From: Adineta vaga
Taxonomy: Eukaryota; Rotifera
DNA length: 64,000 bases
Direction: 5' to 3'
Assembly (NCBI GenBank): GCA_021613535.1
Contig: CP075495.1
Location: 5,580,001 to 5,644,000, forward strand
Shown here: piece by piece, positions 25,671 to 37,900 of the stretch
How the letters are laid out: each line of letters begins with the position of its first letter
How positions within the stretch are numbered: position 1 is the stretch's first letter
Notes under the pieces: generated by a model
Told to the model about the DNA's origin: nothing
The model's database searches: none
The model's input: only the letters and a program-made list of their open reading frames with translations
Position numbers and translations under genes: made by a program

Positions 25671-26342
25671 GTATAATAGATAAATAAATAGGAAAAAATG
25701 AAAATATATGAAACCTGTTTGTTAACACGACGCTCATGATATTAATTGTTCGTATGGACGTATGTAAATATGTACGTGTAATGTTTCAGTCGTTGAATGT
25801 GATGAGAAAAAGAGAAGAAAAAAACTATTGTTTTAGATGTTGACAATGTCTCATACAACACTTACAAGTAGTATTATAGACATTTATGCATGCATGGGTG
25901 TGTGTGTGTGTTTGTGTGCATTTTCACGTAGTTAAGAGAAACAAATTGTAAACTTTGTTTGCTGATCATTTTGTGATTTTTCTTTCTTTCTATCTCATCA
26001 AAAATAAAAGAATGCCAACAGAAAAGTACATATTTTGATAGAATCTCATTCAATTTGTTGAGTTTGTTAATAACATACAAATCAGATAAAATAGAATCTA
26101 TCTGTTCAAGAAATCGATTATCATCAGAACATATTTTTCTTCGTTAAACAAAGAGAAATCGGCAAGAAGATTCGATATTTTGTTTTTATTTTATATGAAA
26201 ACAAAAACGAAAGAAACTCGATAGGTCAGTTTTCGCGGAGAGAGAGAGAGAGCAGCACACAGACACACAAACAGTTGAAGGTATATGTATATATGAGATA
26301 CAGTATGTATAAATATATAAAAACAAAAACAAAACAAACAAT
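25671..26342. other. Intergenic region with GT and GA runs
   Basis: Upstream of the preceding minus-strand gene and downstream of the Ig receptor. A (GT)n run lies at about 25897-25919 and a GA run at about 26239-26252. No coding segment seen. Confidence 0.5.
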
Positions 26343-29300
26343 TCAAACAACAACTTCATAAACAAGCTTTTTTCCATGATGAGATTTTGTTGGTGTAGAA
26401 AATCCACTTTCTTCTTCCGAAGATATTCGTAAAGTTGAATGATTTTCACCAACTGTATATGGCGGTATATCAGTTGTTCCATTGAATTTTCCCAGAAATA
26501 ATTGTTGAATATCAGGCAAAAGAACTTTCTTTGATGATAGTCTTCCATTTACAAGATGTTCACCATCAGAACGATCATAAAAACCATGAGATACGTGTCC
26601 ATCAATATCTGATGACGAAAAAACTTGTGAACAAGCCGAATCTGAATTGTCCGAAGTTGTCGATGGCATACCGGAATCAAAACACATTGAATTTTTCTTT
26701 TCTATAGAAAGACAAACAATATATTAGATTTTCATATGATGCATATTTGCTTTTGTAGAAATTAGTAGAGAAAAAAGAACAATTTTTAATATAAAGAAAA
26801 GACTCAATTTGCATTGGAACGTGAGAAAAAGAATAAGAGAATTGATGTGTTCTGTGATCAAATCAAACAAGCACACATACTGACAGAAGGTGGATAAGTA
26901 ATACTAGTAGGCTACTTTCAAGCCTCGTTTTACTCTTGCAAAACCTGTTCTTATAGCCATTTTGTTTGAACCTGCCATTAGAGATATATATATATGGGAT
27001 AATTGAATATCTATATAGAATTGTACATTGAAGTATTTGTTGTACTCACCTTGAATTGTATAGATACTGTTGGGTAGTTCGGGATTATAAAATAATCCAC
27101 CATTGGCTCGAACTAAAAGAATATAATATGTTTTCAGGTAAAAGAATCCAAATTTTCATAAATTTATTATTTACCTTCATTGATTTTAGATGTTTGAGCT
27201 GGATAATACAAACATGAGTTTGTATCAACAACTCGAACAGGTGTAGCATGAAAATTATCCATATGATTTCCGTTTGTATTCGTTTTCAATGTATCTGTCG
27301 AACCATGTTTTGATTTCGTTTTTCGTCGTCGTTGTTGAATACAAATAAATAAACCAATTAAACCCGCAACAACACATAAACCCAAGATGGCACCTAAATA
27401 TATTGAATTTGAATAGAAAGAAGAATTCGTTTTTTATTTTTCTCCTTCTTACCAATCAGTATTAAAATTAATTCAGATGAATCATTCGATAGACCTACAC
27501 CGGTTGGAATTGCTACAGATTTGGAACAAACATCAGTTTGATTGATTAGACAAAGTTTTAAACGTATGTTATCCTGATCAATTGCTATCTCAAGTTCATC
27601 ATTTGTTGGTTGAAGAGAATTTAGTGGTATACATGATGGAAATTCATCAGTTGTTTCGACAATTGATGATGGAAGATGATAATGTTGAATACATAAGTGA
27701 TCTTTAGATATCAATGGAGAACGAATTTCACTCAAATGGAAACGTATTCGATGACCATCGACTGTATAATAAGCTCGTTGAATTGTCGGAAATTCTTCGG
27801 GACTAAATGGATATTCTGTTGTTAGAACAACTAGACTAGTTGAATAATCGCTATAGCCCAGATCATTTTTTGAACGTATTTTAACAGAATATCGTGATTT
27901 TTCGTTTAAATCTAATACAAAAGAAAGAAAGAATAATAAAGATTAAAAATCATTGATATAGCACATACCAGTAAATCGTATTGAATTTAAATTTGTTTGT
28001 CTTTCTTCTGAACGATTTCCACTTAAACTAATATGATATATTAATTTCGAACCACCATCATAACTTGGTTGCCATGTAAGAATAAATGAAGCATGTGTTA
28101 TATTTATTGCTTGTAGTTGATTGGGTGGATCAGGTAAATCGGGTCGTTGAAAATGAATTGAAAAATCATGTTGACCATATTGATTCTTTGCTACACATCG
28201 ATATAAACCAAGCATTGTTGAATAAGATGGTGGTACTAAGATAAAAATATGAATAATAATCAAAACTCATGCAAAACAATAAAGAAATCAACTTACAATG
28301 TAATTGAGATGAAATAACCGTTGAATTAATAATTTTTTCTTCAGCAAATGAACTTAAACGTTGACCAGATGGTCCAAACCATGTTATATCTGCCTTTGGA
28401 TATGCATCAACAATACATGCTGTTTTTATATCTTGATTTTCTACGACTGCTAATTTTTTTATTGTATTTAATATAAATGGAGCATCTAAATCAAGTAAAC
28501 AACATCGTTTTCTTTCTCAATTGCATTATATAAAAATCCGAAAAACTTACATTGTATTCGAACATCTGTTGATGCTTCTGTGGTAGCTTCCTGTCGATGA
28601 TTACTATTACCAGTATTCAACCAATTTTTAACTTCACATGTATATTTTCCTGAATGTATTCGATAAACATTTGGTATGATATATTCTGATATCGTTTGTG
28701 TTCGATTTATCAATGAACATGGCTGAGTAAGAATTTCTTTTTGATTATGAAACCAACGAATTTGATGACAAAATGGATTCGAATCAATCGAACATTTTAA
28801 TACAAGTTTTTCACCTTGATTTAATGTAATATGTTCAATCAAGGATAATTTTGGTTTATCTAATTAAAAGAAAAACAAAATTTTCTTTTTTCGATGAAAG
28901 ATTATTTTTTCTCTCGATCTCTTACAAAGAATGTCAACGTCCACACTTGCTTCCGATTGTCCAATTGTATTTCGTGTTTTACAAGTTAATTTTTGTATAT
29001 CTTCTAATCGTGTAAAATTCATTTTTAATTGTTCTTGATTTTCTCCTAGGAAAAAAATTCAATAATTAAATTGTCTTCATTGACACATCGACAATTTTCA
29101 TTAGAAAAAGTGACAAGAGAAGAAAAGAAAAGGAAATTCTAATGTGTCGAATATGAGCACAGGTGTAGAACGCGTGTGAATATGTTTCGCTTGAATTCTT
29201 ACCTCTAATTAATTGATCATTTTTGTACCATTCAATATTTGCTAATGCCGATGGATTGGCTGATATTACACAATGAATCGTTTCAAATGTATTTTCAATG

Positions 29301-31699
29301 ACAGTTAACATCGTAGGCAATTCTTTTTGATTCCATGATATATTGATAATGGGTTTAACTATTGAAGAAAAAAATCGAAATATATGTCAGTTGAATGATC
29401 AAAGAAAAGAAAACGAATGGTCAAGTAGCTTTTAATAAATGTTCTTTAGATCTATTACTCACATAAGACATCAAGTTTAAGTTCAACATTTGTATCATGA
29501 ATACTCGCTTCATTGGTTACTTGACAACGAAGTATTTGATCATGATCAACAGGTGAAAGTAAAAGTGTTAAAATGGATGAACTTGAAAAGCTTGGCGAAC
29601 TTGTTTGATTGTTATTACTAATACCGATTGAACTAAGAAAAATAATAACATTTTCGTTGAGAAGAAAGAAAGAATAATATCGAAAGAGATGTATTCATAC
29701 CGTTGAATTAATTGATCGTTTTTATACCATTCAAATGTTGGAATGGGATAAGCACGTTCACTTGTACAATTAAATTGTACCGATGTACCATCGGCTACTG
29801 GCAATTTCGGTAATGGACTAAGACGAAGACGCGATGGTGGAACTAAAGAGAATGATCAATGTTTGAAAGATTTAATTCGTTTTCTTTTCCACCTCACATG
29901 TTGATCTGATTACTTTAGTCGTTCTGGTGTCAATAGATTGTCTCTACATAGACGACACCTCTTCTCTTCTCATACATTTTGTTATTCGTTAGTGATTGAC
30001 AAATATTTTCATGTATATACACATATATTGAAGGCGGGGGTGTGACATATCTTGTGTTAAATGCCTGTAGGCTAAAGCGGCTATCCAACGTGTGAAACAC
30101 GTCCTGTTCAATCGTCTGTAATTATTTCAAGGTGTGTTCTTTTTCTTTCTATTGTCTTGCAAGTAACTAATGAATGTCCATCTTCCTGTCGGATGACAGA
30201 TAAATAATAGAGAATGAAAGGATGAAGACTAATTGTTCCTTATTTATTCGTCAAATTTCGACATATTCACATCAATTAATGTGGAAAAAAAACAAAATCT
30301 GATATGAGATAAATCTATCTTGAAATATCTGATTTACAGATGATGATGATGATGATGAAGAAGAAAGAAAAGAAACAAACAAAATTGATTATTTCCCTAT
30401 TCATCTTTCATTTACTCTACATTGAACAGACATGCTTTGTGTCTATCATAATTGATTGTACGACTGTTCTTGTTTTTTCCATAGGGACGTTTTTTTTCTT
30501 CTATCGTATAACCTTTTGTATTGTCGAAAAAAGAAAAACTAAGGAATTATCTTCTATTAAACATTCATATATGTATAGATGTTCACTAAATTAACGAGTT
30601 TGCTTCTCACTGGACAATGATTGATGATTAACCTCATTGACATCCTTATTCCGTAGGTACCAGTCAGAAGCAGATGCTTGCCTTGATCTCTCGATTGACT
30701 CTTGAATAGAATACATGCAGTTCAAGGAACATGAACTTTAACTAGAGAAAAAAAAAGATCCTGTCGTGCGGATGAAATAATAGCTGGTAATTAGATTCTT
30801 CATTCACGCACGACTCGTTCATCTTTAACTGGTATCTCGTCGTTTTTTCTCGCTTTTTTTTATTCTATGCATTTTTATTACGTCATCCATCGGAATAATT
30901 ATAGAGTCAAAAAATGTCAACGGACATTTCAAGCTGAGAAAAAGATTCTTCGTGATTTGTCTATCATTGATAGTAAAAGAAAAGATTGATTTTCCGGAAC
31001 TTAGCACAGCTGCTTGATGTATATGTTATAATAGATGCGTGAAAACAGTAGTCTTTTTTTCTTCTTTTCCTTTATCATGTTCATGCTGCTATCTCGATAT
31101 TTGGATGTTGTCAGTTATGATGCAAGTATTAACATATCGTCTCTCTACTGCCAACAGTTTGCTTGACATATTCTAATAATAACAGACACATACGTGTCGA
31201 CTCCAAAAGATTAATCTTAGATACTAAACACTCATTTTCTTCTTCTTCTTCTTCTGACTGTATCAGATAACTTTTTGTACATACCCATAACATTGAGTTG
31301 AAAAAGATTTTCTTCCTTGGCAGTAAAATTTTGACATTTATATATTCCTGAAGATTCCAATTGAACATTAATAATTACTAACTGATATGTATAGAAATTT
31401 TCTTGATATATAAGATATTTTTGTGGATCATTCGAAATTGAATTAACACCAATAACTTGGCTATCATCTTTATACCAAAGAATAATATTACCAGATAAAT
31501 TATTATCAAATATTTTATTGAATGATGACAACGATGGAACAGTTAATAGAGAAGTTCTAGCATCGGAATTTTGTTTCATATTAAGATGACATGTCATGGT
31601 AACATTAACATTTTCACGTACTTTAATAATTTGAGCAGGATTTGATTGAAGAGAGAAATAGATATTTGAAAAAATGAAGAATAAGAATATGAAATACAT
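26343..31699 (-). CDS. Sidestep-like receptor: five Ig domains, one FN3, one membrane helix
   Basis: Thirteen exons close in phase, 964 residues: 31699-31285, 29842-29701, 29632-29463, 29358-29203, 29045-28926, 28859-28551, 28485-28297, 28235-27969, 27911-27453, 27393-27175, 27112-27050, 26971-26945, 26701-26343. Order: signal peptide (IFLFFIFSNIYFSLQS); V-type Ig (MTCHL ... SGIYKCQ); Ig2 (QFNCTS ... LRCQVTN); Ig3 (IHCVIS ... LTCKTRN); Ig4 (LKCSID ... YTCEVKN); Ig5 (TACIVDA ... YRCVAKN); FN3 (PPNQLQAINITHASFILTW); helix LGLCVVAGLIGLFICI; a cytoplasmic tail ending YEVVV, a class II PDZ-ligand pattern. This five-Ig plus one-FN3 layout is that of Drosophila sidestep, a guidance cue for motor axons; nephrin-type receptors are the alternative. 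Nearly all introns are phase 1. The 27-nt exon 26971-26945 can be skipped without changing frame. Confidence 0.88.
29843..31284 (-). other. Long first intron of the Ig receptor
   Basis: At about 1.44 kb this is far longer than the 50-100-nt introns of the rest of the gene, as is common for first introns with regulatory content. Within it, 30030-30115 is locally richer in GC and contains nested inverted repeats including ACGTGT-GAA-ACACGT. No open frame with a recognisable domain lies in it. Confidence 0.65.
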
Positions 31700-32062
31700 C
31701 TGTAAAACACGAATAAGAAAATATCAATCAAGAAAAAAACAAGTTAGTTTAAATAGTTGTTGTTAATGTCATTTGGCTTACGTTTAAAGTGGACAATACA
31801 TGTGTATATGTACATATACTTTCTCTTTCGCTCAACATGTATATGTGTACAGTTAGCAAATGTTTTTACACGGAACCTTTTCTTCTCCATGTCGGACATC
31901 TACCAATGATGACCATTGAGAGAAGAAATAAGAGAAAGAGAAGAGAAGAGAAGAGAAGAGAAAGAAAAAATGTAGAAGAAAAGGATATATACCTTTTGTG
32001 TCATTCTCATACAGAAGAAAAGAAGAAAAAATAACTGTCCATTTGTTCCACTACCAACAGTA

Positions 32063-32089
32063 AAGAGAAGAAGAAGAAGAAGAAGAAGA
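32063..32089. repeat. (GAA)n microsatellite
   Basis: About eight GAA units in intergenic DNA; a similar run lies at 45149-45173. Confidence 0.85.
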
Positions 32090-33778
32090 CGATAATTGTA
32101 TTGAAGTTCATTGAAATAAATGGGTGCACGTTTTGTACGTGACAAAAACGACCATCTTCATCTCTCATCGTCTTCTGATTCAACAATGATTTATGTCCTA
32201 TGAGCAGTGATTGTTTTAACAGAACATACGCACATATATGTATGTACACATATATACAATGTCAGACGTGATTTTCCTCTCTAAACTTTACACGCACGTT
32301 ATTGTTAATTACCGGTAGTCTGACTCAGTCATTCCTAGAATTATGGTCATCTTCTCATTAGAAAAAGAAAATCTGGAATAATAACGATACTATTACACAA
32401 TATTAAACACGCACGACTTCTTTTTCCAAACCTAACTGTATTACATTTCACTTGCCGAAAAAAAAAACGATGTCTAATGATGTAAAAAGCAAAATGTGGT
32501 ACTCTACTCATTGTCTTCAAATTTCAACGAGATAGAGATCGATACCTATGCTTGGCATCTCATGCATTTCACAGACAACACATCAAGTGAATAGTTAATT
32601 GTTATTTTACACACAGACAAACATAGCATTCATTCGCACCTTGAAAAATACACATCATTCTTTTTCATACTCGAAATGTGCCGACTGAAGCCGATAAGAG
32701 ACAGACAACAGGGGAAGGACACGGCTGCAAGGCATCGAATAGATAATATGCTAGATGTGTGTATATGTTCAAACACACACACACACACACAATTGTTTTA
32801 ACAGAAGATGCCTTCGAGCATCTTGACGTAAGAAGGCCAACATTCTAATCAGATGTCGATTATTGTTTCTTTTTTTCCTTTCTCTTCTCATTTTCTATTG
32901 TTTTGTATATGATAAACGGAAGTCATTTTTCATCTTTAAAAGAGAAGTAAAAGACTCATAAGTACTCTGTTTAACAATGAACTTCATGTATAGTTCATGG
33001 TATTGTATGTTTAAAGTGAGAAAAAATAGAGCACCCCTACTGTTCTCTTTTTTTTTGTTCATCGCGGAAAGATTCAATTGACTGCATAAAAGAAAGTGAG
33101 ATCTTTTGATTAAGAACAATTATTAGCAACTTTAAAAGAAGAAAAGGGAACCAACGATTGTTCGTATTGTTTGATGAACGTGCGTTCGAATTCAATCGGT
33201 TTTTTTCTTACACATTTATGAATTTTCAATATCATGAATAAGAAATTGGAGAAGAATGTCTGTGATGTCGGCATTGTCATCTGAATAATTCTGTTCAATC
33301 CAGACTCACAGACAAGTGAAAGTCACAAGGTGAATGAATTGAAAATGATTAAATTTTCTCGATATGTCAACATCTTATACATACAAATCTATTTTAACAA
33401 GTCGAACAACAAAGAAAGATCATATATGGATAAGCACGATCTTTCGAAACCTTACTAATACAAATTAATTTTCAATGATAACTAAAAAGAATTCATACAA
33501 ATTCACTTGAAGACAATATTAGTTCATCTGTTAAGAAGTAGAAATATCTCTATGTACAAACGAAGTTCTAGGAATAAGCTTCATACAATATACATATAGA
33601 TTTCAATGGAACGTCGTCTTATTTGCTTTTCTTCTAAGAAAAAAAAGGGTTAATTATAACATACCTGAACTCTTAGATCACTTTTAATCGAATGACGATA
33701 TGCCCATATACATCTACGTATATGTACGTATATAGGTATGTGAATAGATTCTCTTAGACACATTATTCATTTGTATTG

Positions 33779-33802
33779 CTCTCTCTCTCTCGCGCGCGCG
33801 CG
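33779..33802. repeat. Composite (CT)n(CG)n tract
   Basis: A CT run passes directly into (CG)6. Alternating CG is rare in this AT-rich sequence and can adopt Z-DNA. Confidence 0.8.
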
Positions 33803-34925
33803 TCTTTCTCTTATATTGAAATAAATGTCATCGAGAATTTCTCTCCCATTTGACGGCAGCATAACGATGTGAACAAATTAAGGTATGCATGCGAGTCTAA
33901 TGTACAGTTTACTTCGTTCTTTTCTTTCAATTTGATTAGAGCCAACCAAGTGAATAAGATGCGACATATATACGAATATGTTCAAGTATCCTAACTTCAA
34001 ATGTTTGGAACTAATATGAATGTATGAAAACAACAACTTAAGATATTGTTTAATAGTTGAACTAGTTTCAAGTAGGACAACGAAAGAGAATAATTGAATG
34101 AATGTATGTGCAATATGATTAACGAAGGCGACAATAGCAAACAGACATGACATCATTGTTAATAGCGGCGCCTTGAGGGAAAAATATTCGTCTTCTTTAA
34201 AGATTAAACATATGTTCGAATATAGAGTACATCGTATTTACAAACAGGTGATCCTCACGAACATGAACAATCTTACTTATTGAAATGAACCAAACAAATT
34301 TTAGTGTTTTGCTCTAAGCATTACAAGCTTGAATCCATACATGTCTATTTTTGTCATTGTTTAAATATTAACCTGTAGTCTTGTATTGACCGATCTATAC
34401 AGCTGGAGAAAAGATTAACTATAGTTGAAAGCTTAATATGAATAGAATCGGCTTTTTTCTTTCTTGAAACAGACAGGTGCTGGAATTGGCCTAGTCATCG
34501 GATTAAAACTCAGATAAGATTCCGAAAAATGATCAAACTAATTGTGTCAATCAAGCAAATAAGTAGTTGAAGAGAAAAAGAAGCAATGAATTATAACTTC
34601 ATTGTTTTTTTATTATGAGAGAATGATCAATGATAGAGATTTTATTTATTAAAAGGGTCGTCTTTTCTCATTCAAAACAAATTAAAATCGTATGTACATC
34701 GATGCGCATAAAAATCATCATTTAACAAAACAAGAAATCTCGTTCGTGTGTGTGTCTATACAAAAGAGTCAGTTCAATTGTCATCTGATCACACATACAC
34801 AAACCTTGACGATATGTATTGAACATGCATTGATTCAATGTGACACATTCACACGCGAACAATTAAAACGAGAATGATAATAGCGAACAATTTGTTTGTC
34901 TCTTTTGTTTCTTTCTGGATTTTTT

Positions 34926-37900
34926 TCATACAACATTAGGTCTAACTGGAACACCATGCATATTGAAAAGAACTTTGCTAATTTTTTTATCCAATATTTT
35001 CATATCAAGTTCAGCTGAACTTGTTCCTTCTTTTATTTTTCCCACTCGACGTTGAAAATTATCATCGAGAGAAATTTTTGGTCCTTTTGCATTATTGTGT
35101 GTTCGACGTTGATGACGCGATGATGATCGATGCATAGCAGATGTACCAGCTTGCGTCGTGGTTAACATTGAAGTATCTTGTTGTTGAGGTGAACGTATAT
35201 GAGAATTTAAATGTCGAAGTTCACTATGTGTACGTGCTTTCATATTTCGTACTTTCTTTGTTGGACTGATACCTGAAATTGTAGGAATATTCAATAAATT
35301 AAATGTTAAACAAAAGAAATCATATACTTGAATGCGTTTTCCGACCACGTTTTGGTGATACCATACGTTCAATTCCATGTTGTGATTCGTCATATTGAAA
35401 TGAAGGATTATCCATGCCTTTACGATGATGACGATCTTCAGAAGTTTTGCCATGATGACGTTTACCTATTCGATGACGAACTTTTTTCTACAGGCGAAAA
35501 AAAATAACAATAGTTCAAAACGCATTAAGAATATTTCTTACACTAGCCGGTCCACCTTCATCTACAACATGATATTTTCCTGCAACTGTATCATTGTTGA
35601 TTTCACCAGCAAGTGCAGCTGCTTGAATAAAAACATCATCATCACCAGATCCACCTTGTGAACGTTCGTCATCATCATCTCGCATACCATTATGTGGATG
35701 ATCATTTTTCTCTAATTCACCATCGCTATAGTCTGGTAATGGTTCATTTTCTTCATCAATTGGCTAGAATAAAACAGATATTAAATGTCGATTTTTCCAT
35801 TTATCTTTTTTTTATTTACTTTAATCTGTTGAAGCATTTTGACAATATCCATAATATCTTCAATTCTTACACCTTCAAATTTACTTGAACGAAGTTTTGT
35901 TGATGCTAAAATATGTTGAAATGTATTGTAACGATGACATAGCATAGCGACGAATTGAATCAAACATATAATACCAAAAAAGAATATTAACATAACACCT
36001 AATGGTTCAATCATAGCATGATCATTATATGAACTTGGTATAGGTACAGGAATGAATAACATATCTTTCAAACGATTTTGTGCAAGTAAAACAGAGAAAA
36101 CAAATGCAATCCATAATGCATCAACCATAAAAAAACCAAAAACACCTTGATCACGAAGATCATTTAAACCTAATTGAAGTTTTTGTTTTTCCAATGCATC
36201 CATATGAATTGGTTTGAGATATTTTTGTATTAAACGTCTCCAAAATGTATACTCATTTTCATTCAAATATTTTACATCAGCATATTTAACGAGTTGATGA
36301 TCGAACCAATATGGATGTAAACGATCATCATATTTATTCATTAATTCTTCATTAGATTTTTGATCTGGATTAGCATTTTGTTTTTCATATTTTTCTTGTT
36401 CTTCAACAAGTTCTTCTAAACCAAGACCATGTAAATCTAAACCTTTATTTAAACGTTTATCAAGATCATCAAACATATTGATACGATTTAACACAGCAGT
36501 AATTTGTGCTAATAATTGATCACTTGATTCTGTACGTTGTGCATGACATTCATGTATTAAATTTTCAACTACTGCAAGAAGTTCATTGGAATTTTTTGCA
36601 TTAGAAAATTGTTGTTCAAGAAATTGTAAACATTCTGCTTGACTTTTAAATTTTTGTTTTTTCTTACGATTTGGTATAAAGATATCTTCACGTGTACCCC
36701 ATGAATTTGCATTCAAATTGGTTAATGCATATATAACAAGTAAAACATAGGATGTTGGAACACAAAGAAAGAAAAGTAAACATGGTTTAACACAATCTAA
36801 ATTGAAAATTGTTAGAACTTAGGAAATATAACTGATTAACTCAATTATTTCGAGTAAAAAAAGAAACAATGATCTCCGGTTGCCCTTCACTAACTCTTAT
36901 CTCTAAAAACTACGACAGATTTATTTCAAATAGATAGTTGTTACTTACTCAATTCATATGGATGACAAATAGCTGTAAAAAAGAAGATAATTCCCATGAA
37001 CAGCAGAAAAAATACTGCTGTTGTTTTCCATGAACCATCAACAATTCTTACAATCGTTCCAACAACAACAATCATCATAACAATAGCATAATAGGTTCCA
37101 AAGATTGCTGCACAAATAATTTTCTTCTCTTCTGCTATGTCATGATAACAAATCATAAGAAAAGCAATTGCTGGAAAACAAGCTAATGTATACGCAGCCC
37201 ATACATCAGTATCAGTTGTAGCATTAAATGCATCAGCTATAGCAATAGTAATGGTTGCTGGACTTAAAATATATAATCCAAGATAAAAAACATGATAAAG
37301 TATAGCTAAAAATGAAACACTTTCATTGATGCGTATTGTACGTCGATAATTTTTCAATATGGATACAGTTATACCGAGTGTCGATGGTATCCAACGACGA
37401 CGTTGATTAAAGAAATCTGTAAATGTTTCTGGTGCATGTGTATAAGCATCAGCAGCAGCACAATATTCAATTCGATAACCTTGTTCAATTAGAAGTTTAC
37501 TTAAGAATCGATCTTCACCTAAATCTTGTAGAAGATAATCTTTAGGTGATTCACATCGAGCAGAAAATGCTTTCATAACATTATCATCCATTAATGCCGA
37601 TGCACGATATAATGCAAAACAACCTGGTGCACATAAAACACAACCAAGACTATGTTCAGTCGTTTTTTGTAACCAATAACACATGGCATATTCCATTTTC
37701 TATTGATGATGTAGTAGTTTGATAGATTTAAAGCAATTCAATAATATATGTATGATTTACCTGATACCAAATCAATGGACCACTACCAATTGGATGAATT
37801 CGACTACTAACTGCACCAACTCGTTTATCTTTTTTCATTCGATCTGTTAACATCCGTACTGCATCGGGTCCAAAATCAACATCACCATCAACGGATAGAA

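Larger units (their letters stand above)
31700..34925. other. 3.2-kb intergenic region between Ig receptor and chitin synthase
   Basis: AT-rich, with many simple repeats: GAGAA units at 31942-31962, (GAA)n at 32063-32089, (CA)n at 32774-32791, (CT)n(CG)n at 33779-33802. Open frames match these low-complexity tracts or are Phe/Ser/Leu-rich noise. It must contain the promoter of the Ig receptor and the 3' UTR of chitin synthase. No RNA gene recognised. Confidence 0.5.

Noticed and set aside
30030-30115. Possible hammerhead ribozyme in the receptor intron (GAAAC flanked by a short stem)
   Set aside because: The required CUGANGA core is absent on both strands, so only the general structured-RNA idea is kept.
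31900-32249. Long minus- and plus-strand open frames rich in Lys/Glu/Arg or Phe/Ser/Leu
   Set aside because: They follow GAGAA and GAA microsatellites and have no splice context or domain.
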